NCBI RefSeq assembly: GCF_905220415.1
Contig: NC_059568.1
Span: 11,408,001 to 11,472,000, forward strand
Source: Colias croceus
Lineage: Eukaryota > Arthropoda > Insecta > Lepidoptera > Pieridae
DNA length: 64,000 nucleotides
Direction of reading: 5' to 3'
Part shown: in pieces, positions 1 to 9,499 of the stretch
Layout: each line of letters starts with the position of its first letter
Position numbering within the stretch: position 1 is the first letter of the stretch
Notes under the pieces: model-generated
The model's database searches: none
Told to the model about the DNA's origin: nothing
Seen by the model: only the letters and a program-made list of their open reading frames with translations
Made by a program: the position numbers and the translations under genes

Positions 1-142
1 AAACAAATGTGTATGTCAAATACCTATGTGTCATCTTATAATTTCTCTCTTCCGTCTTTACCCTTCGTACTACGCGCATCGTCTAATAAAGAATCTTAAG
101 TTTATTTAACAATCTTTGCTTTTTCCTGCCCAAAACCCATCA
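1..142 (+). repeat. 5' LTR of copia element, left-truncated by window edge
   Basis: It matches 4356-4497 without a difference. By comparison with the 3' LTR (164 bp) the first 22 bp are missing off the left edge. It ends in CA at 142 and contains AATAAA at 85-90. Promoter elements would lie in the missing part or early in this segment. Confidence 0.95.
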
Positions 143-156
143 GGTTATGGGCCCAG
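143..156 (+). other. copia primer-binding site (internal initiator-tRNA type)
   Basis: GGTTATGGGCCCAG follows the LTR directly. Established knowledge: Drosophila copia is primed by a 5' half of initiator tRNA-Met cut in the anticodon region, and its PBS begins with this same motif. The element therefore probably uses a half-tRNA primer rather than a tRNA 3' end. Confidence 0.75.
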
Positions 157-252
157 GACGTTATCTTTGCTCTGTATATAATTATTTTTGAGTTTTGGCA
201 GAATAAAAGTAATTTTATAAATAAACTAAAACGCCCGTCCATACATGTAAAA

Positions 253-3200
253 ATGGCGACATCGACATCGGTTTCGACTTTAACTCCTGTGGAGAAGTTG
301 AGCGGCATAGAAAACTACAGTAATTGGAAGTTCCAACTGAAAATGCTACTCATTCACGAGGACTTATGGGACGTCGTTTCGGAAGATAAAACTGAAGATG
401 TCAAAGATGCGGCTCATATGAAGAGATCTCAGAAAGCTCTTGCTAAGATCTGTTTGTCAGTAAAGCCCTCGGTTTTTACGCATGTAAGGAACGCAGAGAC
501 GGCGCGGGATGCATGGATTAATTTGCAAAAGGCGTACGAAGACAAGGGGTTGTCAAGGAGACTGAGTTTGCTTCGTCTTTTGTTTGCAACAAAATTATGC
601 GAATGTGAAAGCATGGAAGCTTACGTTGCGAAGATTAGCGACCTAAGTCAACAGCTGAACGATATTGGTTCACCTCTGGAAGATGATTTCGTTGCAGTTC
701 TCTTACTGAGTGGCTTGTCTCAAGACTTTGATCCACTCATAATGGCACTTGAAAATTCTAATATCAAGTTGTCGAGTGAAGTGGTCAAAGCGAAGCTCAT
801 GCAGGAGAAGCAACGACGTGATGAAAAAGGTGACACGAGTTTAACAGCTTTGGTGGCGGCACGTAAGAAAATCAAATGCTTTAAGTGCAAGAAGCTTGGT
901 CACTTCTCGAGGAACTGTAAATCAGTGAAACCAGTTAAGGCGGAGAGCTCAACAAACCAGTTACTATTGACAGCATTATCAGCTTGTGTGCAGAATGATA
1001 TATGGTTAATAGACTCTGGTGCGAGTAGTCATATGTGTCATGACAAGAATATACTAAATAACTTTGTTCCTGGTTATGTGTCTGAAGTCAAGGTGGCTAA
1101 TGGTGAAAAACTATTTACTGCTGGTCGTGGTGATGTAAAAGTAAATTTGAAATTAGGCATCAAAACAATCAGTGAAGTTTATCATGTACCGAATTTAGCT
1201 ACAAACTTGTTGTCAGTCAGTGCGTTAACTAGGAAGGGTTTTAGAGTTATTTTTAATGAAAAATGTTGTAATATATTCTATGGTAAAAAGCTAGCAGCTA
1301 CAGCTGTACATAAAAATGGTGTTTATCAATTAGAAACTGCAGAATCTGTTAGAGAGCGTGATCTGTGTGTGGTAGGATGTGGTGGCTGTTCTATGTTTTC
1401 AGGGAATAGTGTAGAATCTGCGACTACCAAGGTAAATACAGAAGCTCAAGATTTAGTGCAGAAGAAAGCATCTGAGAGCTGTAAGAAAGAAACTGAGCTG
1501 AGTTTCCAGGCGGCTGCTAACTCTGTTACGCAGGAGACATGGCACAGGAGACTAGGACATCTCAATATGAGGAGTATGCATTTGTTAATGAAAGGTATGG
1601 CTAGTGGTATTACTTATGATAAATCACAGTTCAGTCAATGTGAAGCTTGTGTTAAGGGGAAGCTTAGCAAATTACCTTTTCCTAAGAAGGCACAAAGTAG
1701 GTCAAATGAACTGTTAGGTGTTGTACACAGTGATTTATGCGGGCCTATGCCAGTGAAATCTTTCGGTGGTGCTAGTTACTTCCTCACGTTTATTGATGAT
1801 TGTAGTAGGAAAACATGGATTTATTTTCTGAAAAATAAGAGTGAAGTTTTCGATAACTTCAAACATTTCAAGGCAATGGTGGAGAACCAAACCAATAGAA
1901 AAATAAAATTGTTGAGGACGGATAATGGAGGCGAATATGTCAATTCTATATTCCAGGAATATTTGAAGGATAACGGCATCATTCACCAGACTACCATACC
2001 GCACTCGCCTCAGCAGAACGGTGTTGCTGAGCGGGCCAACAGGACAATCGTCGAGAAGGCTCGTAGCATGTTACGAGACGCAGGCTTAGATGGGCAGTTC
2101 TGGGCAGAAGCGGTCAATACCGCTGTTTATTTGAAGAACCGGTCCCCTACAAAAGCAGTCTACGGTAGCACGCCAGAGGAAAAATGGACTAATGAGAAGG
2201 TGAATCTTAGCCATTTACGTATATTTGGTTGTGTGGTTTATGCCTTGACACAGAATCGTAAGAAATTAGATTCAAAATGTAAACCTTACATTTTTGTAGG
2301 ATATTGTGAAAATAGTAAGGGTTATAGATTGATTGATCCAGAGAATCTCAGCAAAATTATTAAATCAAGGGATGTTGCTTTCTTTGAAAACAAATTCTAT
2401 ACAAAAAACACTGAAAAATGTGAAAATGGTGATTTTTTCATGATGATAAATAATTTACAGACTGAGAATTTAAACTCAAATGATTCTCATGTTGAAGTGG
2501 CACAGTCTGAAAATTCACTATCACCAGAAAAAGGGGAAGAAAATGAGATTGTAACTAATCCCAGAAGACAGTGTATTTTTGAGTTAGATGACTCTGACAG
2601 CAGTAGTTTTGTTGATCCTTCCGATGTCACTTACATTCCAGGTGAATCGACACTTGAAGATGCGATGGATAAATCGGAATATGACAGTGCGTGTACTGCA
2701 ATGCTGACCTGCATTGGAGATGAACCAGAGACAGTTCAAGAAGCTCTAGGAGGGGCTGAAGCTGTTCACTGGAAGAAAGCAATGGCTGATGAGTATCAAT
2801 CATTTATTAAAAATAAATGTTGGACATTAACTGATCCACCTAAAGATCAAAAACCGATTAAGTGCAAGTGGGTTTTTAAGAAAAAGAAAGATCTTGATGG
2901 AAATCTAAAGCAGTATAAAGCCAGATTGGTAGCTAAAGGTTTTACACAGCGCTATGGAATTGATTACGAGGAAACTTTTTCTCCAGTAGTTCGATATTCC
3001 ACTATTCGCATATTATTGGCTTTAGCAGCTGAAAAGCAGATGGATATCGATCATTTGGATGTAAGAACTGCTTTTCTAAATGGAGATTTGCAAGAAAAAG
3101 TTTTCATGGAACAACCGGAAGGTTATAAAGTAAAAGGCTGTGAGCATAAAGTATATAAATTGCATAAAGCAATTTATGGCCTAAAGCAAGCTTCGAAGTC

Positions 3201-4248
3201 TTGGTATGAAAAGATAAACCATGTGTTGGTTACAAAACTTTGTTTCAGAAGACTGTCCTCAGAGCCCTGCGTGTATTTTAAATCAAATGGTGAAGAATTA
3301 GTCATCATTGGGTTGTATGTGGACGATATATTATTATTTTCAACCAGAAATTCACAAATGAAAGTTGAAATAAAGAAGAAACTCATGCAAGAATTCGAAA
3401 TGAAGGATTTAGGGCCAGCCAGCCATATACTTGGTATGCGCATCACAAGAAACCAAGATAATATCTATCTTGATCAGTCTAGTTACATAAAGAATGTTTT
3501 AGACCGTTTTCATATGACTGACTGTAAGCCAGCTCAAACTCCAATGGAATCGGGATTGAAACTTGTAAAGGCTGATAAAAAGGAGGAGAATTTGGAATAT
3601 AGAAATTTAATTGGTTGTTTAAATTATATTTCAGTTAGCTCCAGGCCAGACATCGCGCACGCGGTAAGCATGCTGAGCCAGTATAATGATTGTTATGATC
3701 AGCGTCATTGGAAGGCCGCGAAACGCGTACTACGGTATTTAAAGGGTACTGTAAACTACAAACTTGTTTTTAGTAGAAGTGGTCTAGACATCAATGGGTA
3801 TATTGATGCTGACTGGGCTTCGTGTGAGGTCGATCGTAGGTCGTACACTGGGTTTGTGTTTCAAATTGGGAACTGTTCTGTATCGTGGGAAAGTAGAAAA
3901 CAGCGAACAGTCGCTCTTTCTAGCACAGAAGCAGAATATATGGCTCTATCAGATTCTTGTAAAGAAGCGTTATTCATAAGAACTCTGTTGTATGAATTGT
4001 TAGGTAGGCATTGTTCTGTTACGATTTTTAATGATAACCAATCAGCACAAAAATTGTGTAAGAATCCTATGTATCATGCTCGTACGAAACATATAGATGT
4101 GCGGCATCATTTTATAAGAGAAGTTGTAAAAGATAATATTGTTAATTTGAATTATTTGTGTACTTCTGAAATGACTGCCGATATTTTAACAAAACCACTT
4201 ACTAAAGAAAAGCATTATAAGTTTGTAACGTGTTTAGGTTTACAATAA
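253..4248 (+). CDS. copia Gag-Pol polyprotein
   Basis: This single uninterrupted frame of 1331 codons encodes all retrotransposon proteins. N-terminal Gag spans about residues 1-200 and ends in a CCHC zinc knuckle (C209-C222, CX2CX4HX4C). The aspartic protease shows DSGAS with catalytic D254. Integrase has an HHCC finger near residues 428-470 and a D494-D557-E593 triad with the canonical 35-residue last gap. Reverse transcriptase has FSPVV and the YVDD box at 1022-1025. RNase H shows TEAEY near 1225-1229, and the C-terminus has the typical ADILTKPL. I see no stop, frameshift or lost catalytic residue, so the element may be active. The ATG at 253 is the first in frame and has A at -3. Gag and Pol share one frame; how Gag is made in excess is not visible. 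Base composition is close to the host. Confidence 0.96.
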   Translation: MATSTSVSTLTPVEKLSGIENYSNWKFQLKMLLIHEDLWDVVSEDKTEDVKDAAHMKRSQKALAKICLSVKPSVFTHVRNAETARDAWINLQKAYEDKGLSRRLSLLRLLFATKLCECESMEAYVAKISDLSQQLNDIGSPLEDDFVAVLLLSGLSQDFDPLIMALENSNIKLSSEVVKAKLMQEKQRRDEKGDTSLTALVAARKKIKCFKCKKLGHFSRNCKSVKPVKAESSTNQLLLTALSACVQNDIWLIDSGASSHMCHDKNILNNFVPGYVSEVKVANGEKLFTAGRGDVKVNLKLGIKTISEVYHVPNLATNLLSVSALTRKGFRVIFNEKCCNIFYGKKLAATAVHKNGVYQLETAESVRERDLCVVGCGGCSMFSGNSVESATTKVNTEAQDLVQKKASESCKKETELSFQAAANSVTQETWHRRLGHLNMRSMHLLMKGMASGITYDKSQFSQCEACVKGKLSKLPFPKKAQSRSNELLGVVHSDLCGPMPVKSFGGASYFLTFIDDCSRKTWIYFLKNKSEVFDNFKHFKAMVENQTNRKIKLLRTDNGGEYVNSIFQEYLKDNGIIHQTTIPHSPQQNGVAERANRTIVEKARSMLRDAGLDGQFWAEAVNTAVYLKNRSPTKAVYGSTPEEKWTNEKVNLSHLRIFGCVVYALTQNRKKLDSKCKPYIFVGYCENSKGYRLIDPENLSKIIKSRDVAFFENKFYTKNTEKCENGDFFMMINNLQTENLNSNDSHVEVAQSENSLSPEKGEENEIVTNPRRQCIFELDDSDSSSFVDPSDVTYIPGESTLEDAMDKSEYDSACTAMLTCIGDEPETVQEALGGAEAVHWKKAMADEYQSFIKNKCWTLTDPPKDQKPIKCKWVFKKKKDLDGNLKQYKARLVAKGFTQRYGIDYEETFSPVVRYSTIRILLALAAEKQMDIDHLDVRTAFLNGDLQEKVFMEQPEGYKVKGCEHKVYKLHKAIYGLKQASKSWYEKINHVLVTKLCFRRLSSEPCVYFKSNGEELVIIGLYVDDILLFSTRNSQMKVEIKKKLMQEFEMKDLGPASHILGMRITRNQDNIYLDQSSYIKNVLDRFHMTDCKPAQTPMESGLKLVKADKKEENLEYRNLIGCLNYISVSSRPDIAHAVSMLSQYNDCYDQRHWKAAKRVLRYLKGTVNYKLVFSRSGLDINGYIDADWASCEVDRRSYTGFVFQIGNCSVSWESRKQRTVALSSTEAEYMALSDSCKEALFIRTLLYELLGRHCSVTIFNDNQSAQKLCKNPMYHARTKHIDVRHHFIREVVKDNIVNLNYLCTSEMTADILTKPLTKEKHYKFVTCLGLQ

Positions 4249-4333
4249 ATTTGTTAAATTCTTAAATTGTAAAAACTAAACTTGTTTAATGTTGTACAAT
4301 AATTATGTACCTACACATTTGTTTAAGGGCCAG

Positions 4334-4497
4334 TGTTGGTGAAAAGAGTTTGTATAAACAAATGTGTATGTCAAATACCTATGTGTCATCTTATAATTTC
4401 TCTCTTCCGTCTTTACCCTTCGTACTACGCGCATCGTCTAATAAAGAATCTTAAGTTTATTTAACAATCTTTGCTTTTTCCTGCCCAAAACCCATCA
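4334..4497 (+). repeat. 3' LTR of copia element, 164 bp
   Basis: It begins TGTTGGTG after a short purine-rich stretch (AAGGGCCAG) and ends CCCATCA. AATAAA at 4440-4445 is the element's own polyadenylation signal. It lies in the same direction as UCHL5, so it could also end host transcripts that read through it. Confidence 0.95.
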
Positions 4498-4974
4498 CTC
4501 GTGCATATATTGCTTAGGTTAGGTCCCCATATGTGATAAAATCAAATCATATAAATTTATAAATTTATAAAATCAAATCAGTTAAGCCCTACCCCTAAAG
4601 TGCACCTATAGTCTGTTGTCGTGAGCCACGTCTATTGCTGATTTTAATTTATCAATTACTTCATTATATCTATCTACAACTTAAAGAATGTCTTTATAAT
4701 TTTGATTGGTGGATTTATGCAGGTCGCAGTAGCAGAAAGTTTGCTTTCTTGGGTATGCCACTCAATCAGTTTTTATTTCTACATTGAAATTGAGTTACAA
4801 GGTTTCGCTCAAACATACACACATTCCAAGTTAAATATAAGCTTATAAAATATATTTACATATCCACAGTGGGACTTAAAATAAATATTATGTTTTTTGC
4901 CTATTATATTTCTTTTATAACTTATTTTTACATAGCTGTTATTTAAATCAATATTTTTACTATCAATTTTATAG
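4498..4974 (+). other. remaining 3' part of the UCHL5 intron, no gene seen
   Basis: AT-rich sequence between the copia element and the first visible UCHL5 exon. I looked for the conserved UCHL5 N-terminus (ESDPGVFTELI type) and did not find it here, so that exon should lie left of the window and the copia element is inside the intron. The acceptor at 4973-4974 (TTATAG) closes the intron. Confidence 0.8.
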
Positions 4975-6700
4975 GTGTAAAGGGGGTTCAAGTTGAAGAA
5001 ATGTGGACAATTGATGACGGCATATTTGAAAACTTAAGGTAAGAAATTATGACTGATTATAAAGTAAGAGACAACCATTATTTAATTGTAGTAGACTTTG
5101 AATTTATATAATAATAATTTATCTTACAATTTATTCAATGTCTCATTTTATCCATCATTTTAAATATGAAGAGATTACTTGATTGAGTATGTTTTAGGCC
5201 AGTACACGGACTTATATTCTTATTCAAATATGTTCAACATGAGGAGCCATCTAACTCCGTTGTCACAGATGATCGAATTCAGAAAATATATTTTGCGAAG
5301 CAGGTAAGACTGGGCAGATAATAATAATTAGTTATAGGAATCATCCTATTGCTGTATAATATATATAATGCACTTACGTAAAACATGAACATAAGGTACA
5401 TCCAAAGTATACAAAAATATAGCTTTCATAATAAAGTATTCAAACTTATAAATAGCAATATAATGTGACTTCTGCGTAAAATATGGATTATTAATCGATC
5501 TATTTTCGTCAACGATAAAAACTATTTGAATGGTTTATTAAATCATAAGCAATATAATTAACACGTTTTTACACATTTGAGTTTAAATGTGTAATCGACT
5601 CCTTTAGACTCGATCTTGACGCACTTTAAACGGCCAGTAATTCACACTCTGTAAACTTTAATATCAAGGATCGGTCACACAATTTATGCAAAATTATTGA
5701 GTTAAAATGTGTTTTTTAGTTACCTAATATATTAATTATTTTAGGTTATAAACAATGCGTGTGCAACACAAGCAGTTATCAGCTTATTACTAAACTGCAA
5801 CCACCCAGACGTCGATCTGGGCCCAGAACTGACTAAGCTGAAGGAGTTCAGTATGTCATTTGACCCCAAAATGCGTGGGCTCACTCTCAGCAACTCGCAG
5901 ACGATTCGAGCGGCTCACAACTCGATGGCACAACAGACATTATTCGAGATTGATCGGAAAATGCCAGTAAAGGTATGATTTTTTCTCCATGCTATTATTT
6001 GGCATAAAATAACTAGTTTACAAGAAACATTATTTTCTTATACTTTGCATAGCGAAATATCTGAAAAAAAAACAACAGTTATTGTACAGTAAATGTATAA
6101 TTTATTACCTATGATCTTTTCTAGGACGAAGACGCATACCATTTTGTTGGATATACGGCTATTGACGGGCGATTGTACGAACTGGACGGTCTACGCGAAG
6201 GACCCATTGATCATGGCCCAGTAGGTGCCGATCAGGATTGGCTGAACGTCGTTCGCCCCATCATTGTTAAAAGAATTAACACGTACGTTTATGGACGATA
6301 TTTCTTTCAATATATTTTTTTAATAATTTATGAAATTTCACCCTGAATGTTTTATTGCAGATATACTGAAGGTGAAGTGCATTTTAATCTTATGGCGATC
6401 GTATCGGACAGAAAAATGGTATACGAACGTCAAATTGACGAGTTACTTAACGAAAATAACATGCTCGGCATGGAGACAGACGACGTCGAGAACGAGATCA
6501 GAAGACTGAAAATGCTAATAGAGTTCGAAGACGCGAAAATGTGCAAATATAAACAAGAAATGGTGAGGCGGAGGCACAACTACCTGCCCTTCATAATTAC
6601 ACTGCTCAAAGTGTTGGCCGAGGAGAAGAAGCTGGTTCCCCTCTACGAGAAGGCCAAGGAGCGTATTTCGAAGAAGTGTCAAAAGAAATTAAAAGTATAA
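4975..6700 (+). CDS. UCHL5: ubiquitin carboxyl-terminal hydrolase L5 (UCH37), 5' end outside window
   Basis: Five exons: 4975-5038, 5198-5303, 5745-5972, 6125-6282, 6361-6700. All have GT-AG junctions and matching phases. They give 297 complete residues that align end to end with human UCHL5 from about its residue 29. UCHL5 is a cysteine deubiquitinase that trims ubiquitin chains on the 26S proteasome (through Rpn13/ADRM1) and is a subunit of INO80. Catalytic residues are present: oxyanion Gln at 5301-5303, Cys in NNACATQA (codon 5760-5762), His in AYHFVGY (6140-6142) and Asp in YELDGLREGP (6185-6187), with the His-Asp spacing of 15 seen in human. The C-terminal ULD domain ends in HNYLPFI and LYEKAKER. 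The first exon (about 28 residues) is left of the window beyond the copia insertion. The TAA at 6698 falls where the human protein ends, yet the frame stays open beyond it. Confidence 0.97.
5304..5744 (+). other. UCHL5 intron, nothing else seen
   Basis: AT-rich intron between the exon ending in the oxyanion Gln codon and the exon carrying the active-site Cys. I see no repeat or ORF of note. The other visible introns (5039-5197, 5973-6124, 6283-6360) are short and featureless. Confidence 0.85.
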
Positions 6701-6760
6701 CACGAAAAAAGGGCGGGAGCCCATCCCGCCCGCGAGCGTCACGCTCGCACCTCCTCGCAG
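6695..6760 (+). other. possible optional 66-nt intron spanning the UCHL5 stop
   Basis: GTATAA at 6695 could serve as a weak donor after AAAA, and CCTCCTCGCAG ending at 6760 is a fair acceptor. The segment is 66 nt, divisible by three, and contains the stop. Removal would join the UCHL5 ULD in frame to the acidic tail. Against it: the segment is GC-rich and the donor is poor. Confidence 0.3.
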
Positions 6761-7144
6761 TCCAGTCCCTCCCGAGTGCTCCCCGACTCGGAAAATATGT
6801 ATACGTTAGCCGACTTAGATACCATATTCACAGAGAACCAAGACTCGCTGCAGACGTACCCGCTGGGCCAGCACGACATGTTCGAGCCCAGCCTCATGGA
6901 CACGCACGACTCGCTCGGCCTCGGCCTCATGGAGCCCGATGAGATCCTCAAGGACGTGATCCTACCGCCCACTTTCGACCGCAACAACATCTACGACGTG
7001 CAGGGCATGGTCGACGACGGCTTCCTCGAGGTGGACGACATGCCGCGCGACGACCTGCTCGACGGCGACGAGTTCGACGTCAGCAAGTTCTTCAACCTTC
7101 CCGACGACGCCAACAAGCGCGAGCCAAACAAGGAGCCCGAGTGA
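6701..7144 (+). CDS. in-frame acidic ORF after the UCHL5 stop: C-terminal extension or second cistron
   Basis: The frame that ends at TAA 6698-6700 is open again from 6701 to a TGA at 7142, 147 codons. From about 6760 the codons are GC-rich and mostly end in G or C, unlike the AT-rich surroundings, which suggests selected protein sequence. The product is strongly acidic, with runs such as EVDDMPRDDLLDGDEFDV, and looks like an acidic interaction or activation tail. I do not recognise it and assign no function. Routes to translation: (a) readthrough of TAA helped by the hairpins at 6711-6748; (b) splicing out 6695-6760, which keeps frame and removes the stop; (c) a separate cistron from the ATG at 6797 (A at -3), giving 115 residues; (d) an exon of another transcript using the acceptor at 6759-6760. 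I see no AATAAA between 6700 and 7144, so UCHL5 mRNA probably contains it. Confidence 0.55.
   Translation, partial: HEKRAGAHPARERHARTSSQSSPSRVLPDSENMYTLADLDTIFTENQDSLQTYPLGQHDMFEPSLMDTHDSLGLGLMEPDEILKDVILPPTFDRNNIYDVQGMVDDGFLEVDDMPRDDLLDGDEFDVSKFFNLPDDANKREPNKEPE
6711..6748 (+). promoter_or_regulatory. tandem GC hairpins just after the UCHL5 stop codon
   Basis: Stem 1 pairs GGGCGGGA (6711-6718) with TCCCGCCC (6724-6731), 8 bp with a 5-nt loop. Stem 2 pairs GCGAGCG (6732-6738) with CGCTCGC (6742-6748), 7 bp with a 3-nt loop. Both are perfect and directly adjacent, so they could stack. The first begins 10 nt after the TAA. A structure 3' of a leaky stop is a known readthrough stimulator; Drosophila headcase reads through a UAA with such help. 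The role here is inferred. Confidence 0.5.
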
Positions 7145-7309
7145 ACCTCAGTGTAGTGCACATACTGATTGGTATTCAATAGCGTTCATTGGAAACGAAT
7201 ATAAGTGAGAACATTTTGTCGATCATTGCATAACATTGACGTAAACGTTAGTAAACTTTCGGAATTAAAAATTAATTATAATATGTAATTTGTAATGTAG
7301 CGAAAAACT

Positions 7310-7315
7310 AATAAA
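7310..7315 (+). terminator. candidate poly(A) signal for UCHL5
   Basis: First AATAAA downstream of the acidic ORF's TGA, about 165 nt after it, in AT-rich sequence. A second AATAAA lies near 7505. Without transcript data the real cleavage site is a guess. Confidence 0.45.
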
Positions 7316-8471
7316 ATAAGATAATGTGCTAGATAAACATTCAATAGTATTAAAACGTTGTCATTTTTGGTAAATGTAATTTTGATTGAGACCATGCACA
7401 TGATGGGTACAGTTATGTTTTTAAATTACTTATTAAATTTAAGATAAAAAAATCTTCTCTTAACGTAACGCATGTTACGCATTTAATTATACGATATCCT
7501 CTGTAAATAAATACATGTATATTAATCTGATTGTGATTTGGCAAAATAAATTATGTAGGTATATTCAACTTAATTAAACTACTTATATATAAAGCGATAA
7601 ATCGTATGTATGACGAAAAAATCATCGTCTTAATTGTAAGGATTAGGAAACTACTTTTGGCAGCCACATTTGTGCCCATGCTAGGACTTAGGCATGCCAT
7701 TATACTATATCTATTGTGTAATTAGTGACCCCCTTGTCGTCGGGATGGTTGACTTTACTTTAAAACCACAGCGGTGAATTGGTTCAGAAGTATAGGCTAT
7801 AGGTACATATAATACAAGTAGTTTCAATAGAGTTATGCGTTTAACAGACATGTTATGTGATTATAGTAACTTCCTGTTACATTTGTCGTCGTGCTGTTCT
7901 GCTTTCTCCTCTGTAGGTAGAATTAACTTTAGGCGTCTATGTCGGTAGCGAATCTGATTTTATCTGATTAATAATTCGACAATTGTGAAATAAAAACTAA
8001 ATTTATTTTCATACGTAAATATATTATAAAAATATACATTTCAAACAGATGTTTGTTCGAGCAGGCGTCAAAGGTAAAAATCATTAGTATCATAAATAAG
8101 TATTACCATTAGATTTAAATTAATATTATTTGTGGCGGAATTGCTTTGAATGCTTCTTGAATCTTAAAAAAAATACAATTTTTATGGTAACTACTGTCAT
8201 TTAAATGATTTTACCTTTTAAACTTGTTCATTAAATAATAGAAATAAATTTAATTGGCTTTTAACTTGTATTTTCTTAATCTCCTATTAGATTTGAAATT
8301 CCTGACATAATGGTGCTTATTTAACTCCAAAAAGCATATTACAATATATAACTATAATATTTTTAGGAGTAAGAATTATTACTGTTGCCTTGTAGTAATT
8401 TGTGTCAAAACTAGAAAAAATCTAATGATCTTTTGGCGATACATATATATTATACCTATATTATTATTTTT

Positions 8472-8530
8472 AAGCACCCGCCATCACAGGGTGTCGTATG
8501 CTTTACTCTGGAATATTGTCCAAAGACCTT
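8472..8530 (-). repeat. short fragment of the repeat also present at 38.3 kb
   Basis: The stretch with CACCCGCCATCACAGGGTGT matches the reverse complement of the repeat near 38310-38360, with flanking similarity on both sides. It is probably a decayed LINE or SINE piece. Confidence 0.55.
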
Positions 8531-9499
8531 TAATTTCAGTCAGAATAAAAATACCAACATTGTTTATTTACAATCAAGACCCAAATTAAAATACATTACT
8601 TCTTGCATTACCTACTTAATAAAATACAAATTTTCAATAACATTTCCAATTAGGCGATACATATTACATAGATTACCACTATGCCAGGTGCAAGTTATTC
8701 AGATATACATTACATTTATATGTATATGTTGGCAACATATAATAGGGACAACACATTATAATTTATAACCTCCGTTTTAATGAACGGAAGATCATAGAGT
8801 ACATCTTGAGTACATTATTACAAACGGAGACGGAAGATTATGGAGCGACATTAATTTCGCCAAATAATATTTGAATTATTACAATAAATTTACAATTATT
8901 TACATCTTAATTTTATCTTTCTCTTACAACTAATATCATAAAGCTAATTAACGAATTTATATGTATCAAGTTATGATAATAAATTAATGAAAATTGGGAG
9001 TTTTGTGGCACATATTTAGCGCATTCAGGTTCTGTTATTTACAATACAGGGATAATTGGTTTGATGACGAAGACAACAATGGTGATTTTGTGATAATGAG
9101 TCAAAGGGAATTATTTACATAGACATTTGAATGATTAAGTAATAATTATAGGTATATCAATTTGAACGATGAGCTGCCTGCTATGTTCTAGTTCGTTACG
9201 TGGATTCGATTTCTCAATTATTATTAAAGGCGAGCTTTTATGCCTTTATGCATTTTGCCTAATTAAGTAAATACATATTATTAAACAATTAAAAGAAAAT
9301 AGATACCTACCGAAACAATAGGTACGAGGTAGGTATTTCTCAACATTACAATTTTGTAATATGACTACGCTAGATGAGATAATATTTCGTAAATAAGCGT
9401 AAGTACTGTTTTGTGTCAGTTAATTTAGTTCAGAATCCACATACGAATAAAACAGAGGCTGAGTAAAAGTTTTAGTTCTTGAAGTCACATTGGAAGGGT

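Larger units (their letters stand above)
1..4497 (+). mobile_element. Ty1/copia LTR retrotransposon, apparently intact
   Basis: The order is 5' LTR (cut by the window edge), primer-binding site, one long Gag-Pol frame, short purine-rich tract, and 3' LTR beginning TGTTGG and ending ATCA. Protease, integrase, reverse transcriptase and RNase H follow in that order, and integrase before RT is diagnostic of copia. Visible LTR sequence (1-142 against 4356-4497) is identical base for base, so insertion is recent. The element lies in the sense direction inside an intron of the UCHL5 gene. The 5' target-site duplication is outside the window; the 3' candidate is CTCGT at 4498-4502. Confidence 0.96.
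7145..9499. other. tail-to-tail interval between UCHL5 and the fibrinogen-related gene
   Basis: AT-rich. It should contain both 3' UTRs, UCHL5 from the left and the minus-strand gene from the right. A minus-strand AATAAA (TTTATT at 8563-8568) is a possible end for the latter, 0.93 kb past its stop. I see no coding exon; the longer open frames here are low-complexity AT-rich chance frames. One dispersed-repeat fragment is listed separately. Confidence 0.7.

Noticed and set aside
6676..6942. Frame shifted relative to UCHL5, 88 codons, Arg/Pro/His-rich.
   Set aside because: It is the shadow of the GC-rich acidic ORF in another frame.
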